The translations under genes were made by a program, and so were the position numbers. Of a DNA stretch of 64,000 bases, positions 45,153 to 55,445 are shown one piece after another. The notes under the pieces are model-generated. The model had not been told where the DNA came from. It ran no database searches and saw only the letters and a program-made list of their open reading frames with translations. Positions within the stretch are counted from its first letter, which is position 1. Every line of letters starts with the position of its first letter. Source of the stretch: Actinoalloteichus caeruleus DSM 43889 (GTDB taxonomy: Bacteria; Actinomycetota; Actinomycetes; Mycobacteriales; Pseudonocardiaceae); the NCBI RefSeq assembly GCF_000429185.2, contig NZ_AUBJ02000001.1:5518001-5582000 (forward strand), read 5' to 3'.

Positions 45153-45584
45153 TCAACCCCCGGAGCCGGAACCCCCGTGGCAGTCCTCGCAGTCGCCGAA
45201 GATCTCCAGGGTGTGGCTGACGTTCGTGAAGCCGTGTTCCTGCGCGACCCTGCTGGTCCACCGCTCGACGGCCGGCCCCTCGACCTCGACCGTCCGCCCG
45301 CAGTGCCGGCACACCAGGTGGTGGTGGTGATGGCTGGAGCAGCGCCGGTAGATCGCCTCCCCCGAGTCGGTGCGCAGGGTGTCGACCTCGCCGGCGTCCG
45401 CCAGGCTCTGGAGTGTTCGGTAGACCGTGGTCAGTCCGATGCCCTCGCCGCTGCGGCGGAGCTCCTCGTGGATCTCCTGCGCTGACCGGAAGTCGCTCTG
45501 CCTGGCCAGGAGACTGGACACCGCCGCCCGTTGCCGGGTGGCCCGCAGGCCGGGCACGGCGACAGGCTTCTTGTCAACGGTCAC
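45153..45584 (-). CDS. zur: Zinc uptake regulator Zur (Fur family)
   Basis: A 143-residue metalloregulator. The winged-helix recognition segment is GIGLTTVYRTLQSLADAGEVD. The sensory region has an HHHHHLVCRHCG stretch (His run plus CxxC) and the structural zinc CEDCHGGSGSGG at the C-terminus. It represses zinc acquisition and alternative ribosomal protein genes when Zn is plentiful. The GTG has GGAGG 5 nt upstream and lies 10 nt after the smtB stop; the pair matches M. tuberculosis smtB-zur. Confidence 0.93.
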   Translation of the reverse strand: MTVDKKPVAVPGLRATRQRAAVSSLLARQSDFRSAQEIHEELRRSGEGIGLTTVYRTLQSLADAGEVDTLRTDSGEAIYRRCSSHHHHHLVCRHCGRTVEVEGPAVERWTSRVAQEHGFTNVSHTLEIFGDCEDCHGGSGSGG

Positions 45585-45594
45585 GAAACCTCCG

Positions 45595-46050
45595 TCAGGG
45601 CGTCGTCGCCGGTGCGCGGGCACCGGCGGTGCGTTCGGGGCGTTGCCGCTCGCCCGGCTCCTCCACGTGCGTCACCGCGTCCACCACGATGTGCGCCAGG
45701 TGCTCGTCGACCAGGCGGTACACCACCTCGCGGCCCTGCCTGCGACCCTGCACCACCCCCGCCGACTTGAGGACGCGCAGGTGCTGGCTGATCAGCGGTT
45801 GGGCGACCTCGAGCGCGTCGACCAGCTCGTGGACGCAGCGGTCACCGGCCCTGAGCTGGAGCACGATCGCGATCCGCACCGGTGCCGCCAGGGCGCGCAG
45901 CAGGTCGCCCGCCGCGGCGAGTGTCCCCTGGTCGGGCAGCGGACGTGGACTCGCGTCCCGCACCCCGCAGTGCTCGCCGCCGGGGATGCCGGCCGCCGCC
46001 CTGGCGACCGGGGTGGTCGCACTGGTCCCGTGAGGGGTGGGGGCGGGCAT
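45595..46050 (-). CDS. smtB: ArsR/SmtB family zinc-type repressor
   Basis: A 151-residue winged-helix repressor. LEVAQPLISQHLRVLKSAGVV is the recognition helix, and the C-terminal dimer helix ends DEHLAHIVVDAVTHVEEPGE with the Asp/His pattern of the alpha-5 zinc site. GEHCGVRD near the N-terminus adds a Cys/His. It forms an operon with zur. In mycobacteria SmtB is released from the common promoter by zinc, allowing zur expression (family knowledge). Confidence 0.9.
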   Translation of the reverse strand: MPAPTPHGTSATTPVARAAAGIPGGEHCGVRDASPRPLPDQGTLAAAGDLLRALAAPVRIAIVLQLRAGDRCVHELVDALEVAQPLISQHLRVLKSAGVVQGRRQGREVVYRLVDEHLAHIVVDAVTHVEEPGERQRPERTAGARAPATTP

Positions 46051-46085
46051 GGTGATCTCCTACGGTCGGCGCACGGGACCGGCAC

Positions 46086-46097
46086 GGCACGCGTGCC
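46086..46097. promoter_or_regulatory. Palindromic operator in the smtB-zur promoter
   Basis: GGCACGCGTGCC is a perfect 12-bp palindrome about 6-17 nt downstream of the predicted transcription start of the smtB-zur operon, a position suited to repression. It differs from the AT-containing SmtB boxes I know. Confidence 0.45.
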
Positions 46098-46109
46098 AGG
46101 CTCCCCTAC

Positions 46110-46115
46110 ATCGTA
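46110..46115 (-). promoter_or_regulatory. Probable -10 box of smtB-zur
   Basis: TACGAT on the minus strand, within the small palindrome CTACatcGTAG, 60 nt before the smtB ATG. Confidence 0.45.
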
Positions 46116-46176
46116 GGCGCTGGAACCGTTCGGTGACCGCGCCGCGTCCTTCCGGTCAGCCCCGGCGTCGTCCCGG

Positions 46177-46470
46177 TCAGGGCAGCGCCGGAACGAGGAC
46201 CGACAGGGTCACGAGGGTGAGCACCGCCACCACCAGCACCCTGCCCACCCGTTCCGCCGGGCGCAGCTGGTGCCAGCGGGTGACGATCAGGCCGAGGACG
46301 AACAGCAGGAGCACCGACAGCAGCGCCGCCCCCAGCGGGCCACCGACCCAGACCCCGATGAGGAACACGGCCAGGACCCCCACGAACGCGGCCGCCGGCG
46401 GCACCCGGCTGAGCGGCCCCTCCGGTCCGCGCTCGCGGTCCTGCCGAGGTCGTCCACCGGACCCGCCCAT
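46177..46470 (-). CDS. Small membrane protein (DUF6703-like)
   Basis: A 97-residue protein with a polar, charged N-terminus of about 25 residues and then two or three hydrophobic helices (FVGVLAVFLIGVWVGG, LLSVLLLFVLGLIV, VLVVAVLTLVTLSVLV) separated by the basic loop TRWHQLRPAERVGR. ATG with GGGAGG upstream. Divergent from the monooxygenase-like gene. Function unknown. Confidence 0.75.
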   Translation of the reverse strand: MGGSGGRPRQDRERGPEGPLSRVPPAAAFVGVLAVFLIGVWVGGPLGAALLSVLLLFVLGLIVTRWHQLRPAERVGRVLVVAVLTLVTLSVLVPALP

Positions 46471-46568
46471 CGCTGACCTCCCACCCGTTCCGCGTCACCC
46501 CGTGGCGCCGGACACACTGGTGCCGTCCGTCCCCGAATCCTGCCATCACCGAGAAGAGGAACCCCGCC

Positions 46569-46952
46569 GTGTTGATGATCTGCCCGTTCGACGTGCCCGA
46601 CTCGGAACGGATCCGCTTCGCCGAACGCGCCGAGCTGGCTCTGCGGTTGCTCAGCGAGCAGGCCGGGTGCCTGGACGCGCGGCTGGCACGGGCCACCGAG
46701 GACGCCCGGCGGTGGGTCCTGGTCGCCCGCTTCGAGTCGGTGACGGCCTACCGGCGGGCGCTCTCCCCGTTCGAGGTGCGGGAGCACGTCGTCCCGCTGC
46801 TCGCGGAGGCGCTTCCGGCCGAGTCGGCGGTGTACGAGGTGCTGGCCGAGGGGGAGGGCGGGACGGTCACCCGGTCCGACAGCCTGCTCGCCGACGACGC
46901 CGGCACGGTGCGGTTGGGGGAGGCGGCCGGACCCGAGATCCCACGGCGCTGA
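46569..46952 (+). CDS. Antibiotic biosynthesis monooxygenase (ABM) fold protein
   Basis: A 127-residue dimeric ferredoxin-like alpha+beta protein. SERIRFAERAELALRLLSEQAGCLDARLARAT, then WVLVARFESVTAYRRALSPFEVREHV follow the ABM pattern of a helix, a strand and a conserved W...F...Y set. Such proteins may degrade heme, oxidise quinols or have no catalytic role. GTG with GAGAAGAGG upstream; it sits before sortase and glyQS. Confidence 0.78.
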   Translation: MLMICPFDVPDSERIRFAERAELALRLLSEQAGCLDARLARATEDARRWVLVARFESVTAYRRALSPFEVREHVVPLLAEALPAESAVYEVLAEGEGGTVTRSDSLLADDAGTVRLGEAAGPEIPRR

Positions 46953-47117
46953 GCTCACCGGACCCGCTCGGCCGTCCGAGTGGACAACCGTCCTTCCAAT
47001 GGGCGGTTACCTTCGCCGGGTCGGGCTGGCAGGCTGATGCGGTCTCACGTCCGGTGACGACGCCGCAGCGGCTGATCCACCGGTCATCGACATCGAGCGC
47101 ACCGAGGAAGACTGGCC

Positions 47118-47837
47118 ATGTACTCGCAGCAGGGTTATCCGTCGGACTCCAGCGACAGTCAGCGCCCGCGTCGGGGGGCGCGGAAGTGGATCGGCCTCGC
47201 CGCGGCCGGGGTCACGGCAGCGGTGCTCGGGGTGCTCGTCGCCGTCCTGATCGCCCCGGACGACGACGTACCGGCTCCGGTGGCGGCGGCGCCGACGAGC
47301 GGTGAGCGGCCCGCTCCGGAACCGTCGGCCGTCCCACCCCCGGTCGTCCCCGACCAGCCCTCCGCGCCCGTCACCGACGCCCCGCAACCGCCCGGCACGG
47401 TCCGGCTCGCCGACGGCGGGCTGGCCACCCTGGTGCGGACGGAGGTGGTCGACGGTGTCCTCCCGATCCCCGAGGACCTGGGCGAGGCGGCGTGGTGGGG
47501 TGCCGGGCTCGGGGCCGCGAGCGGGGCGTCGGTGATGTCCGGGCACGTCAACTGGCAGGGGCAGGACGGCCCCTTCGACCAGTTGCACCGCGCCGAGGTC
47601 GGCCAGCGCGTCGAGGTCACCGACGTCGACGGTGGCACCTGGGTCTACCGGACCGTCGAGGTCTTCACCCTGCACAAGGACGAGCTGCCCGCACGCGCGG
47701 AGGACCTCTTCGGCCAGCAGGGGCCGCACCGCCTCGTCCTCGTCACCTGCGGCGGCGACTTCGTCGGTGGTCAGGACGGGTACGAGGACAACCGGGTGGT
47801 GATCGCCGAGCTGGAGACCTCCCCCGCCGACGCCTGA
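47118..47837 (+). CDS. Class F sortase
   Basis: A 239-residue membrane-anchored transpeptidase. A cytoplasmic basic N-terminus is followed by one membrane helix ([21 protein letters not shown]), a Pro-rich linker (residues 50-95) and the sortase barrel. The catalytic triad is visible: His in SGHVNW, Cys in LVTCGGDF and Arg in DNRVVIA. I saw no LPXTG-type substrate in the window, so its targets are elsewhere. ATG in a promoter-bearing gap after the ABM gene. Confidence 0.92.
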   Translation: MYSQQGYPSDSSDSQRPRRGARKWIGLAAAGVTAAVLGVLVAVLIAPDDDVPAPVAAAPTSGERPAPEPSAVPPPVVPDQPSAPVTDAPQPPGTVRLADGGLATLVRTEVVDGVLPIPEDLGEAAWWGAGLGAASGASVMSGHVNWQGQDGPFDQLHRAEVGQRVEVTDVDGGTWVYRTVEVFTLHKDELPARAEDLFGQQGPHRLVLVTCGGDFVGGQDGYEDNRVVIAELETSPADA

Positions 47838-47930
47838 CGGTCGAGCCCATCGGAGCCGGGTGGGGGACGGCCCTCGGCCGCCCGCTCGGCGGGGCGTCCG
47901 GGGCGCGCGGAGGCACCAGGTCGTAGTCGC

Positions 47931-47936
47931 TACTCT
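47931..47936 (+). promoter_or_regulatory. Probable -10 box of glyQS
   Basis: TACTCT, 46 nt before the glyQS GTG; the short leader leaves no room for a T-box. Confidence 0.45.
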
Positions 47937-47982
47937 TGGTGCAACGCGCGTCAGTACCGCTCACACCGTCATTGGAGTACCC

Positions 47983-49371
<1,389 letters not shown>

Positions 49372-49379
49372 GGCACGGA

Positions 49380-49427
49380 GGCGACCGGGCCGGTTCGCCC
49401 GGCCGGTCGCCGCCCCGGGGCGGCGAC
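49380..49427. terminator. Overlapping alternative hairpins after glyQS
   Basis: Hairpin A pairs GGCGACCGG (49380-49388) with CCGGTCGCC (49403-49411). Hairpin B is a perfect 22-nt palindrome, GTCGCCGCCCC/GGGGCGGCGAC (49406-49427), using part of the 3' arm of A, so the two exclude each other. It begins 9 nt after the stop. Most likely the glyQS terminator. Confidence 0.65.
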
Positions 49428-49620
49428 CCGGGAGCCCGGGGGCGGCGTCGATCGACGGCCCGGCCCCCGCGGCCGCGACCGGGACGGGACCAGCGGGTCC
49501 TGCCGCGCCCCGCCTCCCTGGGTGGGGCGGCGTGACGCGCCCTGGCCAGCCCACCTCGGCCCGCCGAGGGCACGGGGCGAACTCGGGGTGCCGCGTGGGC
49601 CGTGGTGCGGGGGCCGGCGG

Positions 49621-50355
49621 TCAGACCAGGGCGCGGGGTTCGATGCGCCGTTCGGTCACCCCGTCACCAGCCTGGTCGGCGGTGACCAGGTACGCGCCCT
49701 TGCCCGGCCGCTCGGTCACGGCCTCCACGAGGTCGGTGCCGCGGAACACCAGACCCACCCCGTCGTCCGTGCAGTAGGTGTCCGGCAACTCGCCGGAGGC
49801 GACCCCGGCGTGGACGGCGGGGCGCCGCGCGGCCTCGCTGTCGTAGTGCACCCCGTTGCCGTAGGGGAGCAGGCCCAGTCCGTTGTCGACGATCCGGAGC
49901 TCGGGGCCGAAGGAGTCGGTGGTGCCGCCCCGGAACCAGCAGATCGACCCGGCGGACACGCCGCCGAGGACGACACCGGACTCCCATGCGCGGCGGAACA
50001 CGGCGTCCAGCCCGTGGACCCGCCAGACCGCGAGCAGGTTCGCGACGGACCCGCCGTTCACCCAGACGACGTCGGAGGACCGGACGTAGTCGTCGAGGTC
50101 GGCGGTCGGGGGCATCGGGAACAGGTTCAGGTGCCGGACCTCGACCCCGGCGAGCTGCCCGGCCTCCGACACGGCCGCGTTGAACCACCGCTGGTCGCCG
50201 CCGGCGGTCCCCACGTGGCAGACCACGGGCCGGCGGCCGTGCACGCCGGAGAGCTCGACGGCGTGGTGCAGGAGTGGCGCGAACTCCAGCTCGGTGCGGT
50301 GTCCCCGCAGCAGGCCGCCGGAGGTGGCGAGGATGGTGGGATGCGCTGCTGACAT
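49621..50355 (-). CDS. Peptidase E (family S51) type serine peptidase
   Basis: A 244-residue protein. GVSAGSICWF holds the nucleophile Ser in the GxSAGS elbow; VWVNGGSVANLLAVWRVHGL precedes it, and PYGNGVHYDSEAARRP carries the His region. The family cleaves N-terminal Asp-X dipeptides or, in relatives, cyanophycin. ATG with GAAGGTG upstream. It is convergent with glyQS. Confidence 0.87.
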   Translation of the reverse strand: MSAAHPTILATSGGLLRGHRTELEFAPLLHHAVELSGVHGRRPVVCHVGTAGGDQRWFNAAVSEAGQLAGVEVRHLNLFPMPPTADLDDYVRSSDVVWVNGGSVANLLAVWRVHGLDAVFRRAWESGVVLGGVSAGSICWFRGGTTDSFGPELRIVDNGLGLLPYGNGVHYDSEAARRPAVHAGVASGELPDTYCTDDGVGLVFRGTDLVEAVTERPGKGAYLVTADQAGDGVTERRIEPRALV

Positions 50356-50558
50356 GGGTGCACCTTCGTGGATCGCCGGGGCGGTGGCAAGCGGGTAACC
50401 GGCGGCCACGCGACCGGCACGGCCAGGCGGCGCGAGGCTCCGGATCAGGTCCGGGCCGGCGCCCCGCGCGGGACGCTCCGGAGGTCGAGCGTGGGCGGGG
50501 CCGGCCGCGTCCCCCGGGGCGGCGACCCTCCCGGGCCGGGGCCGTCGCCGGAGCGCTG

Positions 50559-51116
50559 TCAGCGGCCGTTGGGGGCGGACGCCGTCAGCGCGCGCACCGA
50601 GCCGCCGATACGGCGCCGGACATCCGGGTCGGTGACCACGCCGTCCGCGCCGATCTGGCCCCGCTCGACGGGCACGTCGAGGCACGCGTCCTCGACGATC
50701 CGCGCCGCGGTGTAGGCGAGGACGGTCCGCAGCGCCTGGTAGGTGCCCGCCGCGCGTCGTGGCGCGGTCGACGGGTTGAGCCACGCCACCGGCTTGCCGG
50801 TCATGACCGTGTCACCGATCGTCCACTCCAGCAGGTTCTTGAACGCTCCGGGGAGGGTTCCGGCGTACTCGGGCGTCGAGAACAGCAGGGCGTCGGCGTT
50901 CCGGATCGCCGCGCGGAGGTCGAGGACGGGCCGGGGACCACCGTCGGTGTCGAGGTCGGGTGAGAAGTGCGGCAGGTCGGCGAGACCGGAGTACATGGTG
51001 GCCTGCCACCCGCCCGGCAGGGTGGACGCGGCGGTGGCCAGGGCGGCGGAGTTCACCGATCCCCGGCGGACGCTTCCGCTGACGAGGAGCAGGGTGCTGG
51101 CGGGGTGAACGGACAT
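50559..51116 (-). CDS. NADPH-dependent FMN reductase family protein
   Basis: A 185-residue flavodoxin-like protein. LLLVSGSVRRGSVNSAAL is the FMN phosphate loop, FSTPEYAGTLPGAFKNLLEW the isoalloxazine-binding segment, followed by GKPVAWLNPS. It is a quinone, azo or chromate reductase candidate. The ATG lies 6 nt after TACACC, consistent with a leaderless start. Divergent from the DUF218 gene. Confidence 0.87.
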   Translation of the reverse strand: MSVHPASTLLLVSGSVRRGSVNSAALATAASTLPGGWQATMYSGLADLPHFSPDLDTDGGPRPVLDLRAAIRNADALLFSTPEYAGTLPGAFKNLLEWTIGDTVMTGKPVAWLNPSTAPRRAAGTYQALRTVLAYTAARIVEDACLDVPVERGQIGADGVVTDPDVRRRIGGSVRALTASAPNGR

Positions 51117-51379
51117 GATCGAGGTGTACGCGGCCGGTCGGGCCGTGTCGAGCTGGGTCGGGCCTGTCCGGAGGGACGGGAGCCGCCCGTCCCGGGCCGT
51201 CGCCAGCTCCCGTCCGGGTGCGGGAAGGGCCGGCACCGGATCCGGGGGAGTCCTTCGGCGGGCGGTCGTCACCACGGCGGGTGGTCCCGGTGGGGCCGTC
51301 CGGCGAGTGGGCAGGTGAGGAGGGGGTCAAAAGATCGACGGGCCGAGCAGGCGCCTCGGCCTTCTGCCACCATTCTCCC

Positions 51380-52036
51380 GTGGTCGCCACTCCGTCCTCC
51401 CGTGGCTCCCGACTTCGACGTCTGTTCACCAGGACCGTGATCGGTGTTCTCCTGATGGGCCTGTTCGTGGTCGGCGGCACCCTCTTCCGCGTCTGGCAGG
51501 TCGCCCGCGACGACGACCGCGGGCCGGCGGACGTCGTCATCGTGCTGGGCGCCGCGCAGTACAACGGCCGTCCGTCCGCCGTCCTGGAGGCGCGTCTCGA
51601 ACACACCGCCCAGCTCTACGCGGACGGGGTCGCCGACCGGGTCCTCACCGTGGGAGGCAGCCGAGCCGGCGACGTGTACACCGAGGCGGAGGCGGGCCGG
51701 AACTGGCTGATCGACCGAGGAGTCCCCGAGGCGGCCATCGTCCCGGTCGGCGAGGGCAGCGACACCCTCGGCAGTGTCCGGGCCGCCGCCGAGGAGGCCG
51801 AGCGGCAGGGTTGGCGGAGTGCGGTGATCGTCAGCGATCCCTGGCACTCGCTGCGCGCGGTGACGATGGCCAGGGACGCCGGGCTGGACGCCAGCGCCTC
51901 ACCCACGCGGCGGGGGCCCATCGTGCAGACCAGGGAGATGCAGGCCAAGTACATCATCCGCGAGACGGCCGCGTTGTTGCACTACCGCGCCACGCACGCC
52001 CCGGTGGCCGTGGACGCCCAGACGGGTCTTGGCTGA
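51380..52036 (+). CDS. YdcF/ElyC-type DUF218 membrane-anchored protein
   Basis: A 218-residue protein with a basic N-terminus and one membrane helix ([18 protein letters not shown]), then a DUF218 domain: [72 protein letters not shown] and [20 protein letters not shown]. The family is linked to envelope and SAM-binding functions but remains poorly defined. The GTG lies 6 nt after CACCAT. Confidence 0.85.
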   Translation: MVATPSSRGSRLRRLFTRTVIGVLLMGLFVVGGTLFRVWQVARDDDRGPADVVIVLGAAQYNGRPSAVLEARLEHTAQLYADGVADRVLTVGGSRAGDVYTEAEAGRNWLIDRGVPEAAIVPVGEGSDTLGSVRAAAEEAERQGWRSAVIVSDPWHSLRAVTMARDAGLDASASPTRRGPIVQTREMQAKYIIRETAALLHYRATHAPVAVDAQTGLG

Positions 52037-52133
52037 CGGCGGCGCCGGGGAACCCTCGAAGATCCGCAGGTCGGGCGGGGGTCCTCCGACGCGGGTGGTG
52101 GCGGGTTCACGCCGTCCCGGCGCCGGCGGCCCG

Positions 52134-52139
52134 TAGGCT
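52134..52139 (+). promoter_or_regulatory. -10 box of dgt
   Basis: TAGGCT, 7 nt before the dgt ATG; no Shine-Dalgarno in the gap, so leaderless. Confidence 0.6.
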
Positions 52140-52146
52140 TGCCCCG

Positions 52147-53448
52147 ATGAGCCAGCGGTACCGTGAGCACGATGTGGCCAGGCTGCTCCCCGAGCAGCCC
52201 AAGCAGGCCGCGCTGCCCGGCGCGCACGGCGAACAGCGGAGTCCGTTCGCCAGGGACCGCGCCCGGGTGCTGCACTCCGCCGCCCTGCGCCGCCTCGCGG
52301 GTAAGACGCAGGTGGTGGGCCCGGACGAGGGAGACGTGCCCCGCACCCGGCTCACCCACTCGCTGGAGGTCGCGCAGATCGGCCGGGGCATCGGTGCCGA
52401 GCTGGGGTGCGACCCCGACGTGGTGGACACCGCCGGCCTCGCCCACGACATCGGTCACCCGCCCTTCGGTCACAACGGTGAGCAGGCGTTGAACGAGCTG
52501 GCCGCCGCCTGCGGGGGGTTCGAGGGCAACGCGCAGACGCTGCGCATCCTGACCAGGCTGGAACCGAAGTCGATCGACGCCGAGCAGCGGGTGGCCGGCC
52601 TGAACCTCACGAGGGCGTCCCTGGACGCCACGGTCAAGTACCCGTGGCCGCGGCGCCCCGGGCAGCGGAAGTTCGGTGTGTACGCCGAGGACCAGGCGGT
52701 CTTCGACTGGGTGCGGCACGGCGCGCCGGCCGGCGGCGTCGGCGGCTCCGCCGGGGACACCGACCCGCCGCGCTGCCTGGAGGCGCAGGTGATGGACTGG
52801 GCCGACGACGTCGCCTACTCGGTGCACGACGTCGAGGACGGCGTCGTGGCCGGGCGGATCTCGCTGCGCGTCCTCACCGACGCCGTGGAGCGACGCGCGC
52901 TGGCCGAACTCGCCGCCGCGAACTTCTCCCTCGACGGGGTCGCCGAGTTGGAGACCGCCGCCGCGCGGCTGGCTCGGTTGCCGGTGGTCGCCGACGTCCT
53001 CCGGTACGACGGTGGACTGCGAGCCCAGGTGGCGTTGAAGCGCCTGACCAGTGAACTCGTCGGCCGGTTCGCCTCGGCGGCGGTCGCGGGCACCCGCGAC
53101 AAGTTCGGTCCCGGTCCGCTCGTCCGGTACGCGGCCGAGCTGGTCGTACCGGCGGAGGTGGCCGCGGAGGTGGCGGTGCTGAAGTCCCTCGCGGTCCGGT
53201 ACGTCATGAGCGATCCGCGTCGCCTCGCGGTGCAGGCGGACCAGCGGGAGCTGCTGGCGGAACTCGTCGAGGCCCTGCTCGACCGCGCCCCCGACGCGCT
53301 CGACCCGGCCTTCCTGCCGGCCTGGATCCGGGCCGCCGACGACACCCGCCGGCTGCGGGTGGTCGTCGACCAGGTCGCCTGCCTCACCGACGCCCAGGCC
53401 CACCGCTGGCACGCCCACCTGGTGCGTCGTCGAGGCGAGCGGAGCTGA
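52147..53448 (+). CDS. dgt: Deoxyguanosinetriphosphate triphosphohydrolase-like protein
   Basis: HD-domain enzyme hydrolysing dNTPs to deoxynucleosides and tripolyphosphate. 433 residues; H...HD...D metal ligands are seen in [28 protein letters not shown] and later [18 protein letters not shown]-rich N-terminal segments ([26 protein letters not shown]) match the family. In mycobacteria dgt directly precedes dnaG; here a serpin gene and about 0.8 kb of apparently non-coding DNA lie between. Confidence 0.94.
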   Translation: MSQRYREHDVARLLPEQPKQAALPGAHGEQRSPFARDRARVLHSAALRRLAGKTQVVGPDEGDVPRTRLTHSLEVAQIGRGIGAELGCDPDVVDTAGLAHDIGHPPFGHNGEQALNELAAACGGFEGNAQTLRILTRLEPKSIDAEQRVAGLNLTRASLDATVKYPWPRRPGQRKFGVYAEDQAVFDWVRHGAPAGGVGGSAGDTDPPRCLEAQVMDWADDVAYSVHDVEDGVVAGRISLRVLTDAVERRALAELAAANFSLDGVAELETAAARLARLPVVADVLRYDGGLRAQVALKRLTSELVGRFASAAVAGTRDKFGPGPLVRYAAELVVPAEVAAEVAVLKSLAVRYVMSDPRRLAVQADQRELLAELVEALLDRAPDALDPAFLPAWIRAADDTRRLRVVVDQVACLTDAQAHRWHAHLVRRRGERS

Positions 53449-54239
53449 CGGTTCACCCCCGTCGATCCCGTGGGCCGACCTCCCCCGCCGGGGCGGGGTG
53501 CGGACGTCCCACCACCGTTCCGCGGCCCTTGGTCCGGTGCCCTGCTCGCCGGGGGTGCCGGCACGGGTAGCGACCCGGCCGCGCTCGACGCGCCGCGCCC
53601 CGACGCGACCTACGGGGTCGTCCCGCGTCCCCACACCTGGCGAGGACCGGGTGGGCCCTGCCCGACCACGGTGCGCGGGTCCTCGCCGACACCGTCGGGC
53701 CACGCCCGGGTGACGGCCTCGGAGCGGTCGAGGACGGCGGTCGTGTCGTGCGGGGTCAGGGCTGGTCGGGCTCGTGCCACCGGTCGAACCCGGGGACCAG
53801 GGGTGGGTCGCTCTGCCGACGACCACGGTCTCCTCGGGTGCGGGTCATGGCCGGTGCCGCCCGGGGACCACGGCACGGCGGACGAACGGCACGGCCGAGG
53901 GCAGGGGATTCCGGGGGCGCGCCTCGGCCTGGGCGCCGTCGGGGGTGGGCACCGGCTCGTCGGCCCCCACCCACCCAGCCCGAGACGGGGATTCGCCCGC
54001 GGCTCGGAGCGTTCCAGCTCCGGGCGCCGTTCGTCGGCGCCCGCCCGCCGGGAGAGCCGGCGCCGGTTTGCCACCGCGTGGCCGGGGCACCCCCGCACCA
54101 GGCTGACCCGCCGTCGGTCCCGGTCCGCGTCGGCCCTCCTCGGTGCCCCGCGACACCCCGCGCCGGCGGTAGGTTGGCGAACAGCCCGGTCGCGGGACAC
54201 GTCGACGGCCGGAAACCCTCGACCAGGGAGCTGTCCTCG
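53449..54239. other. 791-nt region between dgt and the serpin gene
   Basis: No frame shows consistent codon bias or motifs on either strand. TAGGTT (54170-54175) is a plausible -10 box for the serpin gene, about 65 nt before its GTG. An otherwise compact conserved locus has been expanded here. Confidence 0.45.
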
Positions 54240-55361
54240 GTGGATGATCGCGCTCATCTCGCATTCGCACTGTCCCTGCTGCGTGCTCTCGAACCAGATC
54301 CCGCGACCACGTTCTGCTGGTCGCCCTACTCGGTCACCAGCGGCCTGGGTCTCGTCGCCGCCGGGGCGCGCGGCCGGACCAGGGACGAGCTGCTCGCCCT
54401 GCTGAGCCCCGGCAAGGCGGAGGGCGTCGACCGCATCGCGGAACGGCTCACCTCCGCGAGCTCGCTGAAGGTGCTCGGGACCCACCAGGAGCGGCCGGTG
54501 CTCGCGCTCAGCAACACGTTGTGGGTGCGACCGGACATCGACGTCTCCGGGGACTTCGTCGAGGGGCTCGGGGACTGGCCGGGTGGGGCGGTCCGAGCGG
54601 CGGACTTCGCCTCCGATCCCGACGGCGTGCGTCGGCTGATCAACCAGGACGTCGCGGAGACCACGCGTGACCTGATCCCGGAGCTGCTGGCGCCCGGGTC
54701 GGTGGAGCCCCGGACGGTCGCCACCCTCGTGAACGCGTTGTACCTGCGGACGTCCTGGATCGTTGGCTTCACCGAGCACCGCACCTCCCCCCTGCCCTTC
54801 CACTCCCCGGGGGGCCGGCGGGACGTGCCGACCATGCGGCAGGTCAGCCGGTTGCCGCACGCGGCCCAGGACGGCTGGCAGGCGGTCAGCCTGCCAACGC
54901 ACGGCGGGGTGGAGGCCGTCGCGTTGCTCCCGGACGGCGATCTCCAGGACTCGGAGGTCGCCCTGGACGCGTGGACCCTGGGGCGGCTGCTCGACGCGAT
55001 GCGCTCCACGCAGGTGGACCTGTTCCTGCCCCGGCTGCGGGTCTCCGGGCGCGCCGAGCTCCGGGAACCGCTCGGGGGGCTGGGGGTGGACACGGTCTTC
55101 ACCTCGGACGCCGACCTGAGCGGGATCAGCGAGTCCCGGCGGGTACTGCTGTCCTCGGTGGTGCACGAGGCGGTGCTGCGGGTCGACGAACAGGGTCTGG
55201 AGGGGGCGGCCGCGACGGCCGCCGTGGTCTCCCTCACCGCCGCGGCGCCGCCCTCCCGCCCGGTGGTCGTCCGGCTGGATCGGCCGTTCCTGCTGCTCGT
55301 GCGGCACCGCCGGAGCGGGGAGGTGTACTTCCTGGCGCGGGTGGCCGACCCCGGTCGGTGA
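54240..55361 (+). CDS. Serpin family serine protease inhibitor
   Basis: A 373-residue serpin without a signal peptide. Diagnostic segments: FALSLLRALEPDPATTFCWSPYSV (N-terminal helix and SPxS), ALSNTLWVR, TLVNALYLRTSW, VDLFLPRLRVSG, VVHEAVLRVDEQGLEG, and the C-terminal RPFLLLVRHRRSGEVYFLARVADP. The hinge of the reactive centre loop reads GAAATAAVV, the small-residue pattern of inhibitory serpins. The GTG has AGGGAG about 10 nt upstream. It is presumably cytoplasmic, so it would inhibit a self or engulfed protease. Rare in bacteria; likely acquired. Confidence 0.92.
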   Translation: MDDRAHLAFALSLLRALEPDPATTFCWSPYSVTSGLGLVAAGARGRTRDELLALLSPGKAEGVDRIAERLTSASSLKVLGTHQERPVLALSNTLWVRPDIDVSGDFVEGLGDWPGGAVRAADFASDPDGVRRLINQDVAETTRDLIPELLAPGSVEPRTVATLVNALYLRTSWIVGFTEHRTSPLPFHSPGGRRDVPTMRQVSRLPHAAQDGWQAVSLPTHGGVEAVALLPDGDLQDSEVALDAWTLGRLLDAMRSTQVDLFLPRLRVSGRAELREPLGGLGVDTVFTSDADLSGISESRRVLLSSVVHEAVLRVDEQGLEGAAATAAVVSLTAAAPPSRPVVVRLDRPFLLLVRHRRSGEVYFLARVADPGR

Positions 55362-55403
55362 CGGCCGGTGCGCCCGCAGGGGTCGGAGTGGGCCCCCGGT
55401 CGG

Positions 55404-55428
55404 ACCTCCGAGCGGATCGCTCGGAGGT
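55404..55428. terminator. Inverted repeat between serpin and dnaG
   Basis: ACCTCCGAGC (55404-55413) and GCTCGGAGGT (55419-55428), a 10-bp stem with a 5-nt loop. It lies 42 nt past the serpin stop and 5 nt before the dnaG -10 box, overlapping the expected -35. It is probably the serpin terminator, but it could also act as an operator for dnaG. Confidence 0.6.
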
Positions 55429-55433
55429 GTCCC

Positions 55434-55439
55434 TAGACT
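55434..55439 (+). promoter_or_regulatory. -10 box of dnaG
   Basis: TAGACT, exactly 6 nt before the dnaG GTG; no Shine-Dalgarno, so leaderless. Confidence 0.6.
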
Positions 55440-55445
55440 CGGGGC

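Noticed and set aside
47881-47982. T-box or glycine riboswitch upstream of glyQS
   Set aside because: The predicted leader is under 50 nt and contains no T-box sequence or glycine aptamer core.
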